Shown here one piece after another: positions 10,301 to 20,211 of a stretch of DNA of 64,000 bases. A program made the position numbers and the translations under genes. This DNA comes from Debaryomyces hansenii CBS767. Lineage: Eukaryota; Ascomycota; Pichiomycetes; Serinales; Debaryomycetaceae. Under the pieces are notes generated by a model. The model did not search any database. It worked only from the letters and a program-made list of their open reading frames with translations, and was not told the origin of the DNA. The first letter of the stretch is position 1, and every line of letters begins with the position of its first letter. The stretch lies in the NCBI RefSeq assembly GCF_000006445.2, contig NC_006049.2, positions 1,984,001 to 2,048,000 on the forward strand, read 5' to 3'.

Positions 10301-11160
10301 AAATAGTTTATCAAATAATCAATACAACTGAGTGAATCACTCAAACATGCTTTACTCAATAACGAAATTAAAAATCTCAGATTCAACTTGTTTGGAGTAA
10401 TTTTGCTCAATTCAGTACCGATATTTTCACCATCATCATTTTCAATTACTTTATCAAATTGTTTTAAAAATTCCTGGTCAAGAGAATAGCGCCTATTTCC
10501 GATTTTCAAAAAGTCAAGCTGATCAGTCAGATTATCGTTACTTATTTGAATTTCCCCCAACTCGTTTAGGATATTATTAATCGTGTCTAACCCGCCTAAT
10601 AATTCACCTTTATTCGCAAATGGCAAAGCGTTAACTCTGGTGGATAGATAACTCTCTTTATTATAGTTTGGTAACTGGATTGGGTTTTCTCCAGATGCTA
10701 AGCGATTATTGTAAGATTTCTGCAAATACAATAATTTCTTATCTAATTTCTTCAAAATTTTAACAAAACCCTTGTGATTCAATTCACCAAACCACTTCAA
10801 ATTACGATAAATGGTCCTTAACTCGAGTAAAATAGAAATAATCTCGTCCAATTCGTCATTAGATTCAATTTGGCGAGTTATTTTGTTATCATTGAAACCT
10901 AAAACAGACACAATCTTCGATAAACGACGTTCATATTCCTTATATTTATTGTTATAAAACTCATCGACCTTTTCAATATTCCGATCTAACTCGAAGAAGA
11001 ATTCAGAAATTGTGTTTGAAACTAGGTCTGCAACTTTATCATCTTCATAGTCGGAAGACGCATCAATACTTTTGATTATTTTCTTCAAATGCTTATAGTT
11101 CATATAATATATAGACCATTCCGGTATTTGATGACTTAATAATGTTTTACCAAACTTCAT
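7366..11160 (-). CDS. GDE1: Glycerophosphocholine phosphodiesterase, SPX-ankyrin-GDPD
   Basis: A 1264-residue cytosolic enzyme with three parts. The N-terminal SPX domain (residues 1-150, MKFGKTLLSHQIPEWS) senses inositol pyrophosphate/phosphate. Ankyrin repeats follow at about 390-590. The C-terminal glycerophosphodiester phosphodiesterase domain runs from about 887. Catalytic residues are visible: His893-Arg894 (IGHRGLG), Glu910 (GENTVES), Glu928 and Asp930 (EFDVQ), His943-Asp944 (YHDF). The complete active site fits GDE1, which releases choline and glycerol-3-phosphate, rather than PHO81, whose GDPD domain is degenerate. The charged stretch at about 970-1080 is a low-complexity insertion within the GDPD domain. 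Confidence 0.93.
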   Translation of the reverse strand: MKFGKTLLSHQIPEWSIYYMNYKHLKKIIKSIDASSDYEDDKVADLVSNTISEFFFELDRNIEKVDEFYNNKYKEYERRLSKIVSVLGFNDNKITRQIESNDELDEIISILLELRTIYRNLKWFGELNHKGFVKILKKLDKKLLYLQKSYNNRLASGENPIQLPNYNKESYLSTRVNALPFANKGELLGGLDTINNILNELGEIQISNDNLTDQLDFLKIGNRRYSLDQEFLKQFDKVIENDDGENIGTELSKITPNKLNLRFLISLLSKACLSDSLSCIDYLINYLIEFNKSQSLPVINSLFDQYDISGRNFFHQFIVSLGKSQVTNEKKENLILPGESSKLKRLYGNKGGPDGVQLNPIRTDGIQYIMSKIDSKDFEFKKLIIAKDNYSRTPLHYSAQYGLKDITQILLNYLSKWDLIDKKIPIDDLHYWGDQEGLTPIHLSIIGKHPKTTDNLIIYSATQELTCPNLLLLAVRLNCLEISQNLIRKSKINVDYTDLQHNNETALYIAAKLNYADIVEFLLQEDADTEINEILFGWTPVFIAASEGFKNIVSLLIDYGCKIDTVDYSGWFPMEHASLRGHLNVADLLKPENDQLLLHDIYNPSNNLERFSNSSLKSPSTIYSNNSRDELTLSASSIDKLPEPNKVTVNEVYKQLKHLDSNSSTNGTVSPRSRSPTNKKKFKPIKSFGHRYLNSGESLLLITLGTTDLRDGNAPIELNNISMAKSFFTELDTALSLCITCRNRKDSSNELIEPPMIIDLPLEEHHGSATDPLTFKLTDNLNPEDVIVTFDIVPTYQYPNNRDLNGINPNKKNQKVLGRAMALLNEVYTNVGPNLRSLNNKITVPIFESTTLDLLGKIRFEYLCVKPFSHPSMNITRSDTYWKQLVSTRVIGHRGLGKNVSNRNSLQLGENTVESFIAAASLGASYVEFDVQLTKDFTAVIYHDFTVAESGADIPMHALTAEQFLSLSEADDHHIKNEKNKKSVKVDSKQAQYSLDDEILGKVNRPRSMSTYPSAPNFNKIHTHDDPDEVDDQIDKEFKDQISRRMKLTKTWKDKGFKGNARGLSIASNFVTLKELFKKLPKNVGFNIELKYPMLDEAESESMGEIAFDMNFYVDTILKVVFDENTNNRDILFSSFHPDICLLLSLKQPTMPILYLTEAGTQSMADIRASSLQNAIRFAKKWNLLGIVSAAKTLVKTPRLAQIVKSSGLVCVTYGVENNSPEYAKIQMKAGVDAVIADSVLAVREGLRKDQENLKEIEESLESA

Positions 11161-12421
11161 TATTCATAAGAATGTGTTTCGCTAACGGAAGTGACGTAGG
11201 GTAATTTATCAGTAGCAAGTTAGGAATCAGTTACAACCAAAATAGTCGCTTCTTTCTTTGCTATCAATATGTTTGAGTCAAATCAAAGCTATTATAGACA
11301 AACAATCAGATTTATACCATACACGTGTAGATTGAAGGTTGTAACCATATAGACGTATAATATTCTCTTCCCCGTGTACCGATCGTTTGTGTCAGTTTAC
11401 ACGTGTAATGCGATGAGACGGAACCTGTAACATACAGGAATCTACTAAACGTCTTTATAACTTCCGCCAATAGAATGCAGTGTGCCATGATAACTACGTA
11501 TCTCAAGTGTGTATATTAGGTTGGGTTGTATAAAGGATAATAAAACATCCTGGCATCCAAACTTTTCTTCCAAAATGATGCATTTCATTCAAGTAGCGTG
11601 TTCTACAAAGGTTCTGTCTAGATAGTATTTAAATTATTCATGGCTTTGTAATAAAACGAGTGGGTGTAATGATTTCCTTACGATTCTTACTGCGTCTTCT
11701 TGGAAAGTGTGATTCCTAAAGCTGAGTCCAATTATAGAAGCGCATCCAGCCACGGGGTAGTCTAACTATGACATCACGGATTCATAGTATTCTGGTCAAT
11801 AATAAACCTAGAGAAAATTGAAATCTATATTCTGAATCTTTGGAGACCTTATATTATGGACTCGAATTTGAATATAACACCAAAATTGCCAACAGATGGT
11901 TTCAAACCTGTACACTATTATTGGTATTTAGTTGTATTGTTTCAAATTTAGGTATTGATCATTAACGGTATTGTTTCAATTTAAGCATGATTAAGCCAAA
12001 TGATTCGTGATTAATTTCGCAGCAAATGATACGGCAATGAGAAAAAAAGCCATATATATAGATAGTTTGGGGACAAAGGTGACCTAATGTGGAGTCGAGA
12101 TATACTATTATTGCATGACACGACGAGTATAGAATTATTGATTGATAAATCTTAAATGCATCTGAAAGAAGTTGGGGTTAGAGATCAAACAAAAATAGTA
12201 TGTTACCGCGAATTACGTTGGCCTCGGCATGACCTTCTCGTAGAAGCGGGTTCGTCGGTTTCATGGAAATAAACTGCGATGGTCTTTATACTTGTCGGTA
12301 TTAATTGTACTTTGGAATATAAACGAAAGATACAGAATCCCATATATAAACTGTGTCTAGTCTCGTCAAATAATCGTAGAATTTAAGAATTTCGCCTTAT
12401 TATAAAGTAGTCAAGTTAACA
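11161..12421. promoter_or_regulatory. 1.26-kb intergenic region upstream of CAR1
   Basis: No gene is supported here; short open frames lack codon bias or recognisable content. The 3' part is the arginase promoter with a TATA box, TATATAAA, at 12343-12350, about 75 bp before the start codon. The region is unusually long for this side of the window, compatible with a heavily regulated nitrogen-catabolic promoter. No individual operator is assigned. Confidence 0.5.
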
Positions 12422-13431
12422 ATGTCAGGTATGTAATAAATTCGTGAGAAATACAATAGAAAGAACCTGTAATACTAACAAAACTAGTCGAATACAAATA
12501 TCATCCAAAGAAACAAGCCACTATCGTGACGGCACCATTTTCAGGTGGACAACCAAAAGGTGGTGTGGAGTTAGGACCAGAATATATTTTAAAGGCGGGA
12601 TTTCAAGAACAGCTTCAGTCGTTAGGGTGGAATGTTGAATTAGAGAACCCACTAGAAAGCACGAACTACGAGAAGAGTAAAAGCGATGATAAGGACGAGT
12701 ATGGGATTAAGAACACCAAGATTGTAAGCGAGTGTTGTGAAAAAATTCACAACTCAGTCAAGGGTATTGCAAATAACGGCAGATTGCCTATAACTGTTGG
12801 TGGAGATCATTCTATTGGTACAGCTACTGTGAGTGCCATGTTGGCACACAATCCAGATACATGCATATTATGGGTGGATGCACATGCTGATATAAACACG
12901 CCTAAGACAACAGATCTGGGTAACTTGCATGGCTGCCCATTGTCGTTTGTCATGGGATTGGACAGTGATTCATATCCTGAAGAATTCAGCTGGGTGCCCC
13001 AGTTGTTGAAGGCTAATAAGATTGCGTACATAGGCTTGAGAGATGTGGATGATGGAGAAAAACGTATATTGAAAGAAAATAATATAGCAGCATTCTCTAT
13101 GTATCATATCGACAAATATGGTATTGGCCAAGTTGTTGATATGGCGTTGAACAAAATCAATCCAGATAGAGACTGTCCTATTCATTTATCATATGATGTT
13201 GATGCGATTGATCCATCGTTTGTACCTGCAACTGGTACTAGAGTAGAAGGTGGTTTGACATTAAGAGAAGGTTTATTTGTGGCCGAGGCAGTTGCGGAAA
13301 CTGGATTATTGTCTTCCTTGGATATTGTTGAAACAAATCCTTTATTGGGTGAAAACGATAATCATGTATTAGATACTGTCAGTGCTGCTTGTGCAATTGG
13401 AAGGTGTGCTTTAGGTCAAACTTTATTATAA
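12422..13431 (+). CDS. CAR1: Arginase, two exons
   Basis: Hydrolyses arginine to ornithine and urea in the cytosol, the first step of arginine catabolism. The gene has a short first exon (12422-12428, ATG TCA G) and an intron 12429-12487 with GTATGT 5' site, TACTAAC branch point (12473-12479) and TAG 3' site. Exon 2 is 12488-13431. Splicing gives a 316-residue protein starting MSVEYKYHPKKQATIV, joined in frame to the conserved TAPFSGGQPKGGVE. Mn-binding motifs are GGDHSIG (His110), DAHAD (Asp133, His135, Asp137) and SYDVDAIDPS. Residue 146 is a CTG codon where arginases have Ser (S-G-N-L-H-G), supporting the CUG-Ser code. Confidence 0.95.
12429..12487 (+). other. Spliceosomal intron of CAR1 (59 nt)
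   Basis: The intron has a consensus GTATGT donor, a perfect TACTAAC branch point at 12473-12479 and a TAG acceptor 8 nt after it. Removing it restores one open frame from ATG 12422 into the conserved arginase N terminus. The very short branch-to-acceptor spacing is common in some non-Saccharomyces yeasts. Confidence 0.92.
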
Positions 13432-13637
13432 GGCATGATATATTTATAATACTGTTCAGTACGTAACTAGTAAATTTATTCTCTATTCTAATTACAAATA
13501 TATATAGCTTTGTTTAGTAACTGGATGTTAATTAAAACGGTCTAAACAATCCAATGCATTATCATCTCATATAACTGGTCAGCATAGTGAGTTTACCTTA
13601 TTTGTATTAATAGCACTCAAAGCATTCTGAGCGGTAA

Positions 13638-16600
13638 TTATTTTTCAAAATCACTTTCGGTAATTTTTGATTTATCACACATTTCTCTAAAAATCCCGTT
13701 GTGCTTAAATAGTTCCAAAGGTTTATCAAATTCCTTGACACTTCCTTTATCAAGAACTAAAATTCTATCATATTGAATTATGGTTTTTAACCTGTGAGCA
13801 ATGCATAATATGGTACAATCCTTAAAGTCGTTAGCTATTGTTGATTGGATTTTGGCATCTGTTTCATAGTCGACAGATGATGTAGCTTCATCCAAAATTA
13901 GGATTTTACTATTTCTTACCAACGCCCTGGCAAATGAAATTAGCTGCTTTTCACCGAGCGAATAATTAATGCCATCCTCTTCCACAGTATAATTCAAATG
14001 AAACTTGCTAGCTGAATCAAATTTGTAGCTCAGTAACATAAGTTCCATTTCAGACATATTTATTAGTCCTACTTTCATCAAAGCATCCAATAAAAGCTTA
14101 TCATCTACTTCATTGAATGGATCTAGATTTCTCCTAATGGAACCTGTAAAGAGTACTGGGTCTTGTGGAATAATTGACAATTTCGATCTCAATTCACGAA
14201 GCCCAAGTAACGAAATATCTGTGCCATCGATACAAATACTTCCTTCTTGTATTTCATTTAACCTATATATACATGTCATAATTGATGACTTTCCTGCTCC
14301 AGTTCTGCCACATATCCCTACCTTTTCATTTGGTCGTATTTTAAAGTTTAAATTATTCAATACATATGGTAGGCCGTCCCGATAACGCATACAAACATTT
14401 TCAAATTGGATTTCACCTTTAGATGGCCATTCCAGCTTCGGTGTAGTCTCTGTTATTTGATATGGTGCTTCTTGGGCCATATTAACAGCATATTCATTTA
14501 TTCTCTCCATAGAATTCATTTCATTTTCAACTCTTGTAACAGATCTCATTAATTGGACTAGTTGTGTAGTGATTTGCAATATATATGATAGCAATAATCC
14601 TACTGAGGAAGCATTGATATTAAATACAGATTGTACACATAAAACCGTTATTATAAGCGCAAAAATAGAAGAAATCAACGTTAAATGTATGCCTAGCCAT
14701 CTCTGGTTAGTAATACTGATAAAATACGCCTCATTCATTTTGTCGATCAGTTTGCTCAACCTTTGGTTGAAAGCGCCTTCAACTTCATATATCTTCAAAG
14801 TATCCATTCCACTTAATATCTCTCCGAATATACTATACACAAATGATCTCTGTACTGATTCCAATCGTTTAACTTCTCTTGAAGACGCCTGATAATAGCT
14901 TATCATGAATGTAAATATAATTGCCAAGGGTGGAAGGGAAATTGCAAACCATGGTAAATATATTATACATAATATTATAACGCCGATGATAATGGAAAGT
15001 GAATAGCTTGTAATTCTTAATTGGTTCCCAATTTCATTATCCAAGATCTCTGTGTCTCTTGAAAATCTATTCAAAATTCGCCCAATGGGGGTTGTATCTA
15101 AAAATGACATTGTTGTATGTAGAACATTTTTCGTGCTCATTAAACTTAATTTTAATGAAGCTGTGTTAATTAAATAGACGAGACTTAATAGTTCGATAAT
15201 CAAGAAAATCACAGATAAGATGGAGAACATAACATAAAGACCGATATAAAAATTGGAAGATTTATCGAACTTGAGATCAACCCAGAAGGACAACCACACA
15301 TTAGTGAATAATTGCGAAAATGTTGCAAATATAGTGTTCGCAAGATAAATTGCACACCAACCTAAAATCCCTATTACTCCTGATCCAAACTTCAAATAAT
15401 TTTTGTAAATTTGTACACCAAGCTTATTAACAGCTCTCTCTTCTTTTCCTATTAATTTTCCATCTGATTCTCGAAAGGATTCATTCTTAATATCATCCTT
15501 TATTTCATGAAAGATTTTGATTTCATCATCTTTTCCATCCTCTTCCTCATTAAAAGAATTGTGAGTCATTAATTCAATAAATCCTTTATTCATATTTTGT
15601 AGCTCCTTAAATGTACCAATATCATACGTGCCATCCCCATTCAAAAATATAATTCGATCAGCAGACCCAATAAGTGAAAGCTGATGTGTTGCTAAAATTC
15701 TTGTTTTATCTTTCAATAGCCCTAAAATGCATTTATTCATAATGTCTATACCAACTTTCGCATCAACTGCACTTAAAACATCATCCATTAGAATTATATC
15801 ACGATCTGCATATACAGCTCTTGCCAAGTTTACTCTTGCCTTTTGTCCACCTGATAAGGTTATTCCTCTCTCACCAATTTCTGTTTTATCACCCGCAGAT
15901 AAGATATTTATATCACTAGACAAGGAACATGCATCTATTACTCGTTCATATCTATCGGAATGATATTCAGATCCGAAAATAATATTATCTCGTAACGTAG
16001 CATTCTGAATCCAAGGCTGGCCGCAGAATAGTAAAGTACCATTTATTGCAGCAGTTCCTGAATTGCGATTCATGAAACCTGAAAGTGCATTCAAGAATGA
16101 TGTTTTTCCTGAGCCTATTAATCCTGTTATAACAATGAATTCACGTTTGTAAATAGTTAGATTGATATCTTTTAACCCATTGAACCTCCTTTTTTCGCTA
16201 TTGATTTTGTCACCTTCTTCTCTACTAGAATAATCATCCAGGTTATCATGTATGATTTCTTGGTCATTTTTATCAAATGATTTCCAATTGAATGAAGCAC
16301 TTTCCATGACTATTGCGGCATTTATTTCGTTCATTTCAATTTTCTTTGATTCGTCTAGATAACAAATCTGTTCTGATCTTGATCTCTCTTCACAACATAA
16401 ATAATCGTGAACCCTGCTGCAAGCCACATAAGCATCAGCGCAAGTAGAAAGAACTAACGGAAGAACATATACCTGTTGTGCTAAAACATTAAACAACGAA
16501 AGTGATGAGAATATACTTGCAGCACTTCTATTATTTTTTCTAAGGGCATATAGCACGAGGAAAGCTACCATTGACGAAATGGTCGTGAACGACATGGCCA

Positions 16601-17717
16601 TTGCCGTTACAATATTGGTTATTGCTTGCATTTTGAATATGGCCTTCATTTCTAGCTTACGAATACCAGCAATTCGATCGAAATAGGGTAATTCCCAAGA
16701 GTAAAACTTAATCATTCTTAGATTATTCAACACTTCTTGAATGTAACGAATTCTTTTATCTGTATATATATTGGCGTACCGCCTTATTCTTATCAATTTG
16801 CTAGTGCAGAATGTTAATAGTACCACGAATACTACTAATAGAGCAACACCAACAAGTGCTGAGACTCCAATATTTATGATAAGTATAACTATTGCTATAA
16901 TAACAGTGACTGGAAAAGATATCAATACGGGTATATAGCCTATCGCTAAATCAATTCTTGCTAAATCTGTTCCCATAATTGATGTAATTTTTCCCGAAGG
17001 ACAGCGATGTTTGGATTTTAGACTTAATTTAAAAGATTTATCAATTATGGCTTTAGTTAATATAGCTTTACATTTGGCACCAACTATCATCGCCTTTTGT
17101 ATACTATGATTTTGAAGTATACCGCATACACATACAATTCCGGCTGTCCCTAAGGCGTACCCAATCCCTTTCCCATTTGATGATTCAACTCCATTAGTCT
17201 TATTTTCTACGAAGTTGATTAATTTCCTTGAAAGTAATGGATTTAGGGTTGAACCAACTCCTGACAAAGTCATGAAGATGCATGATAATAAAAAAGGTTT
17301 CCAGAAAACAAGTAATAATGTTTGGGCACAAAGATAGTTAGGCGGTATTGGGTTTTCCTGGTAATCTCCGTTGTATCTATCAATTTTTGAATGCGTTTCA
17401 CAACTGGCTTGGTATTGTAACGTGAATTTTTCTGTCATGTCTTTAACTGTCATATCTTTAGATAAAACAAACAAATCTTCTGGCTGTAAAGTTCTTTTGT
17501 ACCCAACTGACATAATAGGATTCAACCACCAAAAGAATACTTTAGAAATCCAATTAGTATTATGTTCAGGGTAGATTTTTCGTTCATCTTTTGATGGTAG
17601 AGGAGGAATCTTTCTTGAAAACAAGAAAGAAAACATTCGATTTTGGATGTCTATTCCTTCAGGATATAAATTTTCATCCACGTTTTTATAATCATTCGTA
17701 TTATCGCCCTTACTCAT
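13638..17717 (-). CDS. YOR1: ABC transporter, ABCC/YOR1-type drug and organic anion exporter
   Basis: A 1359-residue full ABC transporter with a TMD-NBD-TMD-NBD layout (rough spans 140-430, 520-740, 800-1060, 1110-1340). There is no extra N-terminal membrane domain, as in Yor1. NBD1 has Walker A GLIGSGKTS, signature LSGGQKARVNLARA and Walker B IILMDDVLSAVDA. NBD2 has Walker A GRTGAGKSS, the atypical signature YSLGEKQLISFARAL and Walker B ILILDEATSSVDYETD. SLGE-type second signatures occur in Yor1 proteins. The N-terminal PEHNTNWISKVFFWWLNPIM segment is also typical of this group. It probably exports oligomycin-like drugs and other organic anions at the plasma membrane. A paralogue rather than the direct YOR1 orthologue is possible. 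Confidence 0.88.
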   Translation of the reverse strand: MSKGDNTNDYKNVDENLYPEGIDIQNRMFSFLFSRKIPPLPSKDERKIYPEHNTNWISKVFFWWLNPIMSVGYKRTLQPEDLFVLSKDMTVKDMTEKFTLQYQASCETHSKIDRYNGDYQENPIPPNYLCAQTLLLVFWKPFLLSCIFMTLSGVGSTLNPLLSRKLINFVENKTNGVESSNGKGIGYALGTAGIVCVCGILQNHSIQKAMIVGAKCKAILTKAIIDKSFKLSLKSKHRCPSGKITSIMGTDLARIDLAIGYIPVLISFPVTVIIAIVILIINIGVSALVGVALLVVFVVLLTFCTSKLIRIRRYANIYTDKRIRYIQEVLNNLRMIKFYSWELPYFDRIAGIRKLEMKAIFKMQAITNIVTAMAMSFTTISSMVAFLVLYALRKNNRSAASIFSSLSLFNVLAQQVYVLPLVLSTCADAYVACSRVHDYLCCEERSRSEQICYLDESKKIEMNEINAAIVMESASFNWKSFDKNDQEIIHDNLDDYSSREEGDKINSEKRRFNGLKDINLTIYKREFIVITGLIGSGKTSFLNALSGFMNRNSGTAAINGTLLFCGQPWIQNATLRDNIIFGSEYHSDRYERVIDACSLSSDINILSAGDKTEIGERGITLSGGQKARVNLARAVYADRDIILMDDVLSAVDAKVGIDIMNKCILGLLKDKTRILATHQLSLIGSADRIIFLNGDGTYDIGTFKELQNMNKGFIELMTHNSFNEEEDGKDDEIKIFHEIKDDIKNESFRESDGKLIGKEERAVNKLGVQIYKNYLKFGSGVIGILGWCAIYLANTIFATFSQLFTNVWLSFWVDLKFDKSSNFYIGLYVMFSILSVIFLIIELLSLVYLINTASLKLSLMSTKNVLHTTMSFLDTTPIGRILNRFSRDTEILDNEIGNQLRITSYSLSIIIGVIILCIIYLPWFAISLPPLAIIFTFMISYYQASSREVKRLESVQRSFVYSIFGEILSGMDTLKIYEVEGAFNQRLSKLIDKMNEAYFISITNQRWLGIHLTLISSIFALIITVLCVQSVFNINASSVGLLLSYILQITTQLVQLMRSVTRVENEMNSMERINEYAVNMAQEAPYQITETTPKLEWPSKGEIQFENVCMRYRDGLPYVLNNLNFKIRPNEKVGICGRTGAGKSSIMTCIYRLNEIQEGSICIDGTDISLLGLRELRSKLSIIPQDPVLFTGSIRRNLDPFNEVDDKLLLDALMKVGLINMSEMELMLLSYKFDSASKFHLNYTVEEDGINYSLGEKQLISFARALVRNSKILILDEATSSVDYETDAKIQSTIANDFKDCTILCIAHRLKTIIQYDRILVLDKGSVKEFDKPLELFKHNGIFREMCDKSKITESDFEK

Positions 17718-17976
17718 ATCTATCTAGTTATAATAATCACATTTCTTTGATAACATGGTAAATTTTGACCTTTTGTAGAAGAGGTCCTTTCATAAATAAT
17801 TCGGTGGTCGTCCGAATTTGTCTTATAACCGAGCTTGACAGCGAAACTCCGAGTTCTGACAGCATATTTTGGAATTGACAGCTCTTAGTAGCGATTTAAA
17901 TCCGAAAAATAGTATTAGTAACATGCTTATTTATACACAGTATTAAACTTATATTTCTTTATAAACGAGATCAATA

Positions 17977-19284
17977 TTATTTCAAACAACTATTTTTGAA
18001 AAAGTTATTTTCAACTACTAAAATTACTGCTCTTATAAGCGTACTCAAATCTAATTCTGAAATAATGTATGGTGGCATTATGTAAATTAGTCTACGAAAC
18101 GGCCTAACCCACACACCTAAATCAACAAACTGCCTCTGAGAAGCAACCATATCAATTGCAAAATTGAGTTCTACAACTCCAATGCTGCCTAAAACTCTGA
18201 CGTCCTTTACTTGTTTATAGCCCATATCTTTTAAAGGTAGAAGTTCAGATTCTAATTGTCTTTCGATATTTTTGACTTGAAGTTTCCAAATACCTTGTTC
18301 CAAAATTTCCAAATTCTTATTCGCAACGTGACAAGCTAAAGGGTTGCCCATAAATGTAGGACCATGCATAAAACATTTAGTATTTCCTAGACTTATTGTA
18401 TCTGCTACATCCCTTGTGGAAATAACAGCTGATAAAGTCAAATAGCCTCCTGTTATTGCTTTTCCTAAACAAAGAATGTCTGGACAAATGTCTGCATGTT
18501 CATATGCAAATAATTTCCCAGTTCTGCCAAATCCAGTTGCAATTTCATCGAGAATTAAAAGAACGCCATAAGTATCACATAATTCGCTTACCCTCTTAAG
18601 GTATTGAGGATGGTATATTTTCATCCCTCCCGCCCCTTGAAGTATTGGTTCTAATATTACAGCAGCAATAGTATGATAGTTTTCCAGAATTAATATTTTA
18701 AAGGATTCTATATCGCTTTCATTCCAAATATCGCTGAATTGAAGTTGGGGTGCTTCAGCAAATAGGTTATCTGGAACATAGCTTGTGTATAGAGAATGCA
18801 TTGAATTAACAGGATCGCATACAGACATTGCACCGAACGTATCTCCATGGTAGCCATTCTTTATGGTCAAGAACTTTTTTTTTGAAATCTGACCTTTTGA
18901 ATGACAATACTGCAATGCCATTTTCAACGCAACTTCAACAGCGACCGAACCCGAATCAGCTAAAAAGGCACAATCTAATTTAGGGTGTGTCATCTTTATG
19001 AGCTTCTTGCAAAGATTAACAGCAGGTGCATGGGTAATTCCTCCAAACATGACGTGCGACATTCGAGAAGCTTGATCACATAAGGCTTGGTTTAAAACAG
19101 GATGATTATAGCCATGAATTGCACACCACCAAGACGACATCCCGTCAATTAATTCCTTATTATTTGATGTTTTGATACGTACACCACTAGCTGACTCAAC
19201 GGGATAGCATGGTAATGGATCTACCATTGAAGTATACGGATGCCATATATGCTTCCTATCGAATTCTGTATCAATTTCCTCCAT
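17977..19284 (-). CDS. BIO3: DAPA aminotransferase (biotin synthesis)
   Basis: Converts 7-keto-8-aminopelargonic acid (KAPA) to 7,8-diaminopelargonic acid with PLP. The 435-residue protein belongs to the class III aminotransferases. The BioA substrate motif HIWHPYTSM is at residue 12, the SSWWCAIHGYNHP motif near 50, LDEIATGFGRTG at about 245-256, and the PLP lysine is Lys275 in LCLGKAITGGY. All key residues are kept. It is divergent from BIO4, and BIO5 follows; the three make up a vitamer-to-biotin cluster. The shared 229-bp BIO3-BIO4 promoter carries TGACTCA (19382) and the 13-bp palindrome at 19431. Confidence 0.95.
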   Translation of the reverse strand: MEEIDTEFDRKHIWHPYTSMVDPLPCYPVESASGVRIKTSNNKELIDGMSSWWCAIHGYNHPVLNQALCDQASRMSHVMFGGITHAPAVNLCKKLIKMTHPKLDCAFLADSGSVAVEVALKMALQYCHSKGQISKKKFLTIKNGYHGDTFGAMSVCDPVNSMHSLYTSYVPDNLFAEAPQLQFSDIWNESDIESFKILILENYHTIAAVILEPILQGAGGMKIYHPQYLKRVSELCDTYGVLLILDEIATGFGRTGKLFAYEHADICPDILCLGKAITGGYLTLSAVISTRDVADTISLGNTKCFMHGPTFMGNPLACHVANKNLEILEQGIWKLQVKNIERQLESELLPLKDMGYKQVKDVRVLGSIGVVELNFAIDMVASQRQFVDLGVWVRPFRRLIYIMPPYIISELDLSTLIRAVILVVENNFFKNSCLK

Positions 19285-19381
19285 ATTTGAATTTATACCT
19301 ATTCATATAAATTATCCAGTTGCAATTATTGATCCTTATACATCTAAAATAAGTTTAAAAATCGTTCAGGATGATTCAAAA

Positions 19382-19388
19382 TGACTCA
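19382..19388. promoter_or_regulatory. TGACTCA (Gcn4-type) site between BIO3 and BIO4
   Basis: A perfect TGACTCA heptamer, the bZIP/Gcn4 consensus, lies 98 bp before BIO3 and 126 bp before BIO4. It sits 5 bp after a TGATTC half-site. Function is inferred only from sequence. Confidence 0.45.
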
Positions 19389-19430
19389 AGAAGATCTGGT
19401 TTGAGATTTTCGTGCAGAAGTGAGTATAGT

Positions 19431-19443
19431 TGACTCTGAGTCA
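19431..19443. promoter_or_regulatory. 13-bp palindrome TGACTCTGAGTCA, BIO3/BIO4 promoter
   Basis: The arms TGACTC and GAGTCA are perfect inverted copies around one base. It lies 71 bp before the BIO4 ATG and 147 bp before that of BIO3. The same TGACTC-N2-AGTCA pattern recurs at 20199 (BIO5) and 33269 (dioxygenase gene). Geometry differs from the Saccharomyces Vhr1 biotin element (AATCA-N8-TGAYT), although the half-sites are related. Confidence 0.55.
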
Positions 19444-19513
19444 TGGTGTTATGTGTTGCATATTTAGAATAGTAAGATGCCCATCTGGCAATTTATATTA
19501 CAGCTTATCAAAA

Positions 19514-20164
19514 ATGAATGGTATTTTTATTACAGGAACTGACACAGATGTTGGCAAAACATTCATTTCTGCCTTATTGGTTAAAGCATGGGGTTCAAAC
19601 TATTGGAAGCCTATTCAAACTGGACTAAACTCTTGTCAAGTTGATACAGACACAGTGAAGTATATTACAGGTTTATCAGATAGTCATTTTGAGCCACCAC
19701 ATATCGAATTACAAGAACCATTGTCACCATGGAGGGCATCCATTTCAGAAAATACGTCTATCTCTATAGACGAATTTGAAATTCCAAGAAGATTCAAGCA
19801 AAGTAATAGACCGCTAGTTTTAGAGGGTGCGGGTGGTTTATTTGTTCCAATTAATGAAACAATGATAACTACAGACTTAATTCAAAAGTTAGATTTTCCT
19901 GTTATATTAGTTGCAAGAAGTGGATTAGGCACTATCAATCACACACTTTTGAGTATTGAACATTTGAGAAGCAGAAAAATCAAAATTTTAGGAATTGTAT
20001 TAAATGGTAAACTAAATCCTGACAATGCCGCTGCAATAAGACATTTTGCCAAAGATATCCCAATCATCTTACAAGTTCCAGAATTGGATTTAGCTCTTAC
20101 TCTGATAGACAGTTTGTTACCTTTGGTTCCAAAGTTAGAATTTTTATATCAGGTAAATATGTAA
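19514..20164 (+). CDS. BIO4: Dethiobiotin synthetase
   Basis: Closes the ureido ring of 7,8-diaminopelargonic acid using CO2 and ATP to give dethiobiotin. The start is the ATG at 19514, giving 216 residues. The open frame extends further upstream, but family members begin with MNGIFITGTDTDVGKT, whose P-loop GTDTDVGKT spans residues 8-16. Other BioD motifs are YWKPIQTG (about 37) and LEGAGGLFVPI (about 112-122). It sits between BIO3 (divergent) and BIO5 (same strand, 167 bp downstream), consistent with a co-regulated biotin cluster. Confidence 0.93.
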   Translation: MNGIFITGTDTDVGKTFISALLVKAWGSNYWKPIQTGLNSCQVDTDTVKYITGLSDSHFEPPHIELQEPLSPWRASISENTSISIDEFEIPRRFKQSNRPLVLEGAGGLFVPINETMITTDLIQKLDFPVILVARSGLGTINHTLLSIEHLRSRKIKILGIVLNGKLNPDNAAAIRHFAKDIPIILQVPELDLALTLIDSLLPLVPKLEFLYQVNM

Positions 20165-20198
20165 GTTCACGCAACGCGAGAGTAATTCTGCAACATTT

Positions 20199-20211
20199 TG
20201 ACTCGTAGTCA
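20199..20211. promoter_or_regulatory. 13-bp palindrome TGACTCGTAGTCA upstream of BIO5
   Basis: Arms TGACT and AGTCA are separated by three bases, 120 bp before the BIO5 ATG. It matches the BIO3/BIO4 element at 11 of 13 positions, suggesting a common regulator. Confidence 0.55.
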
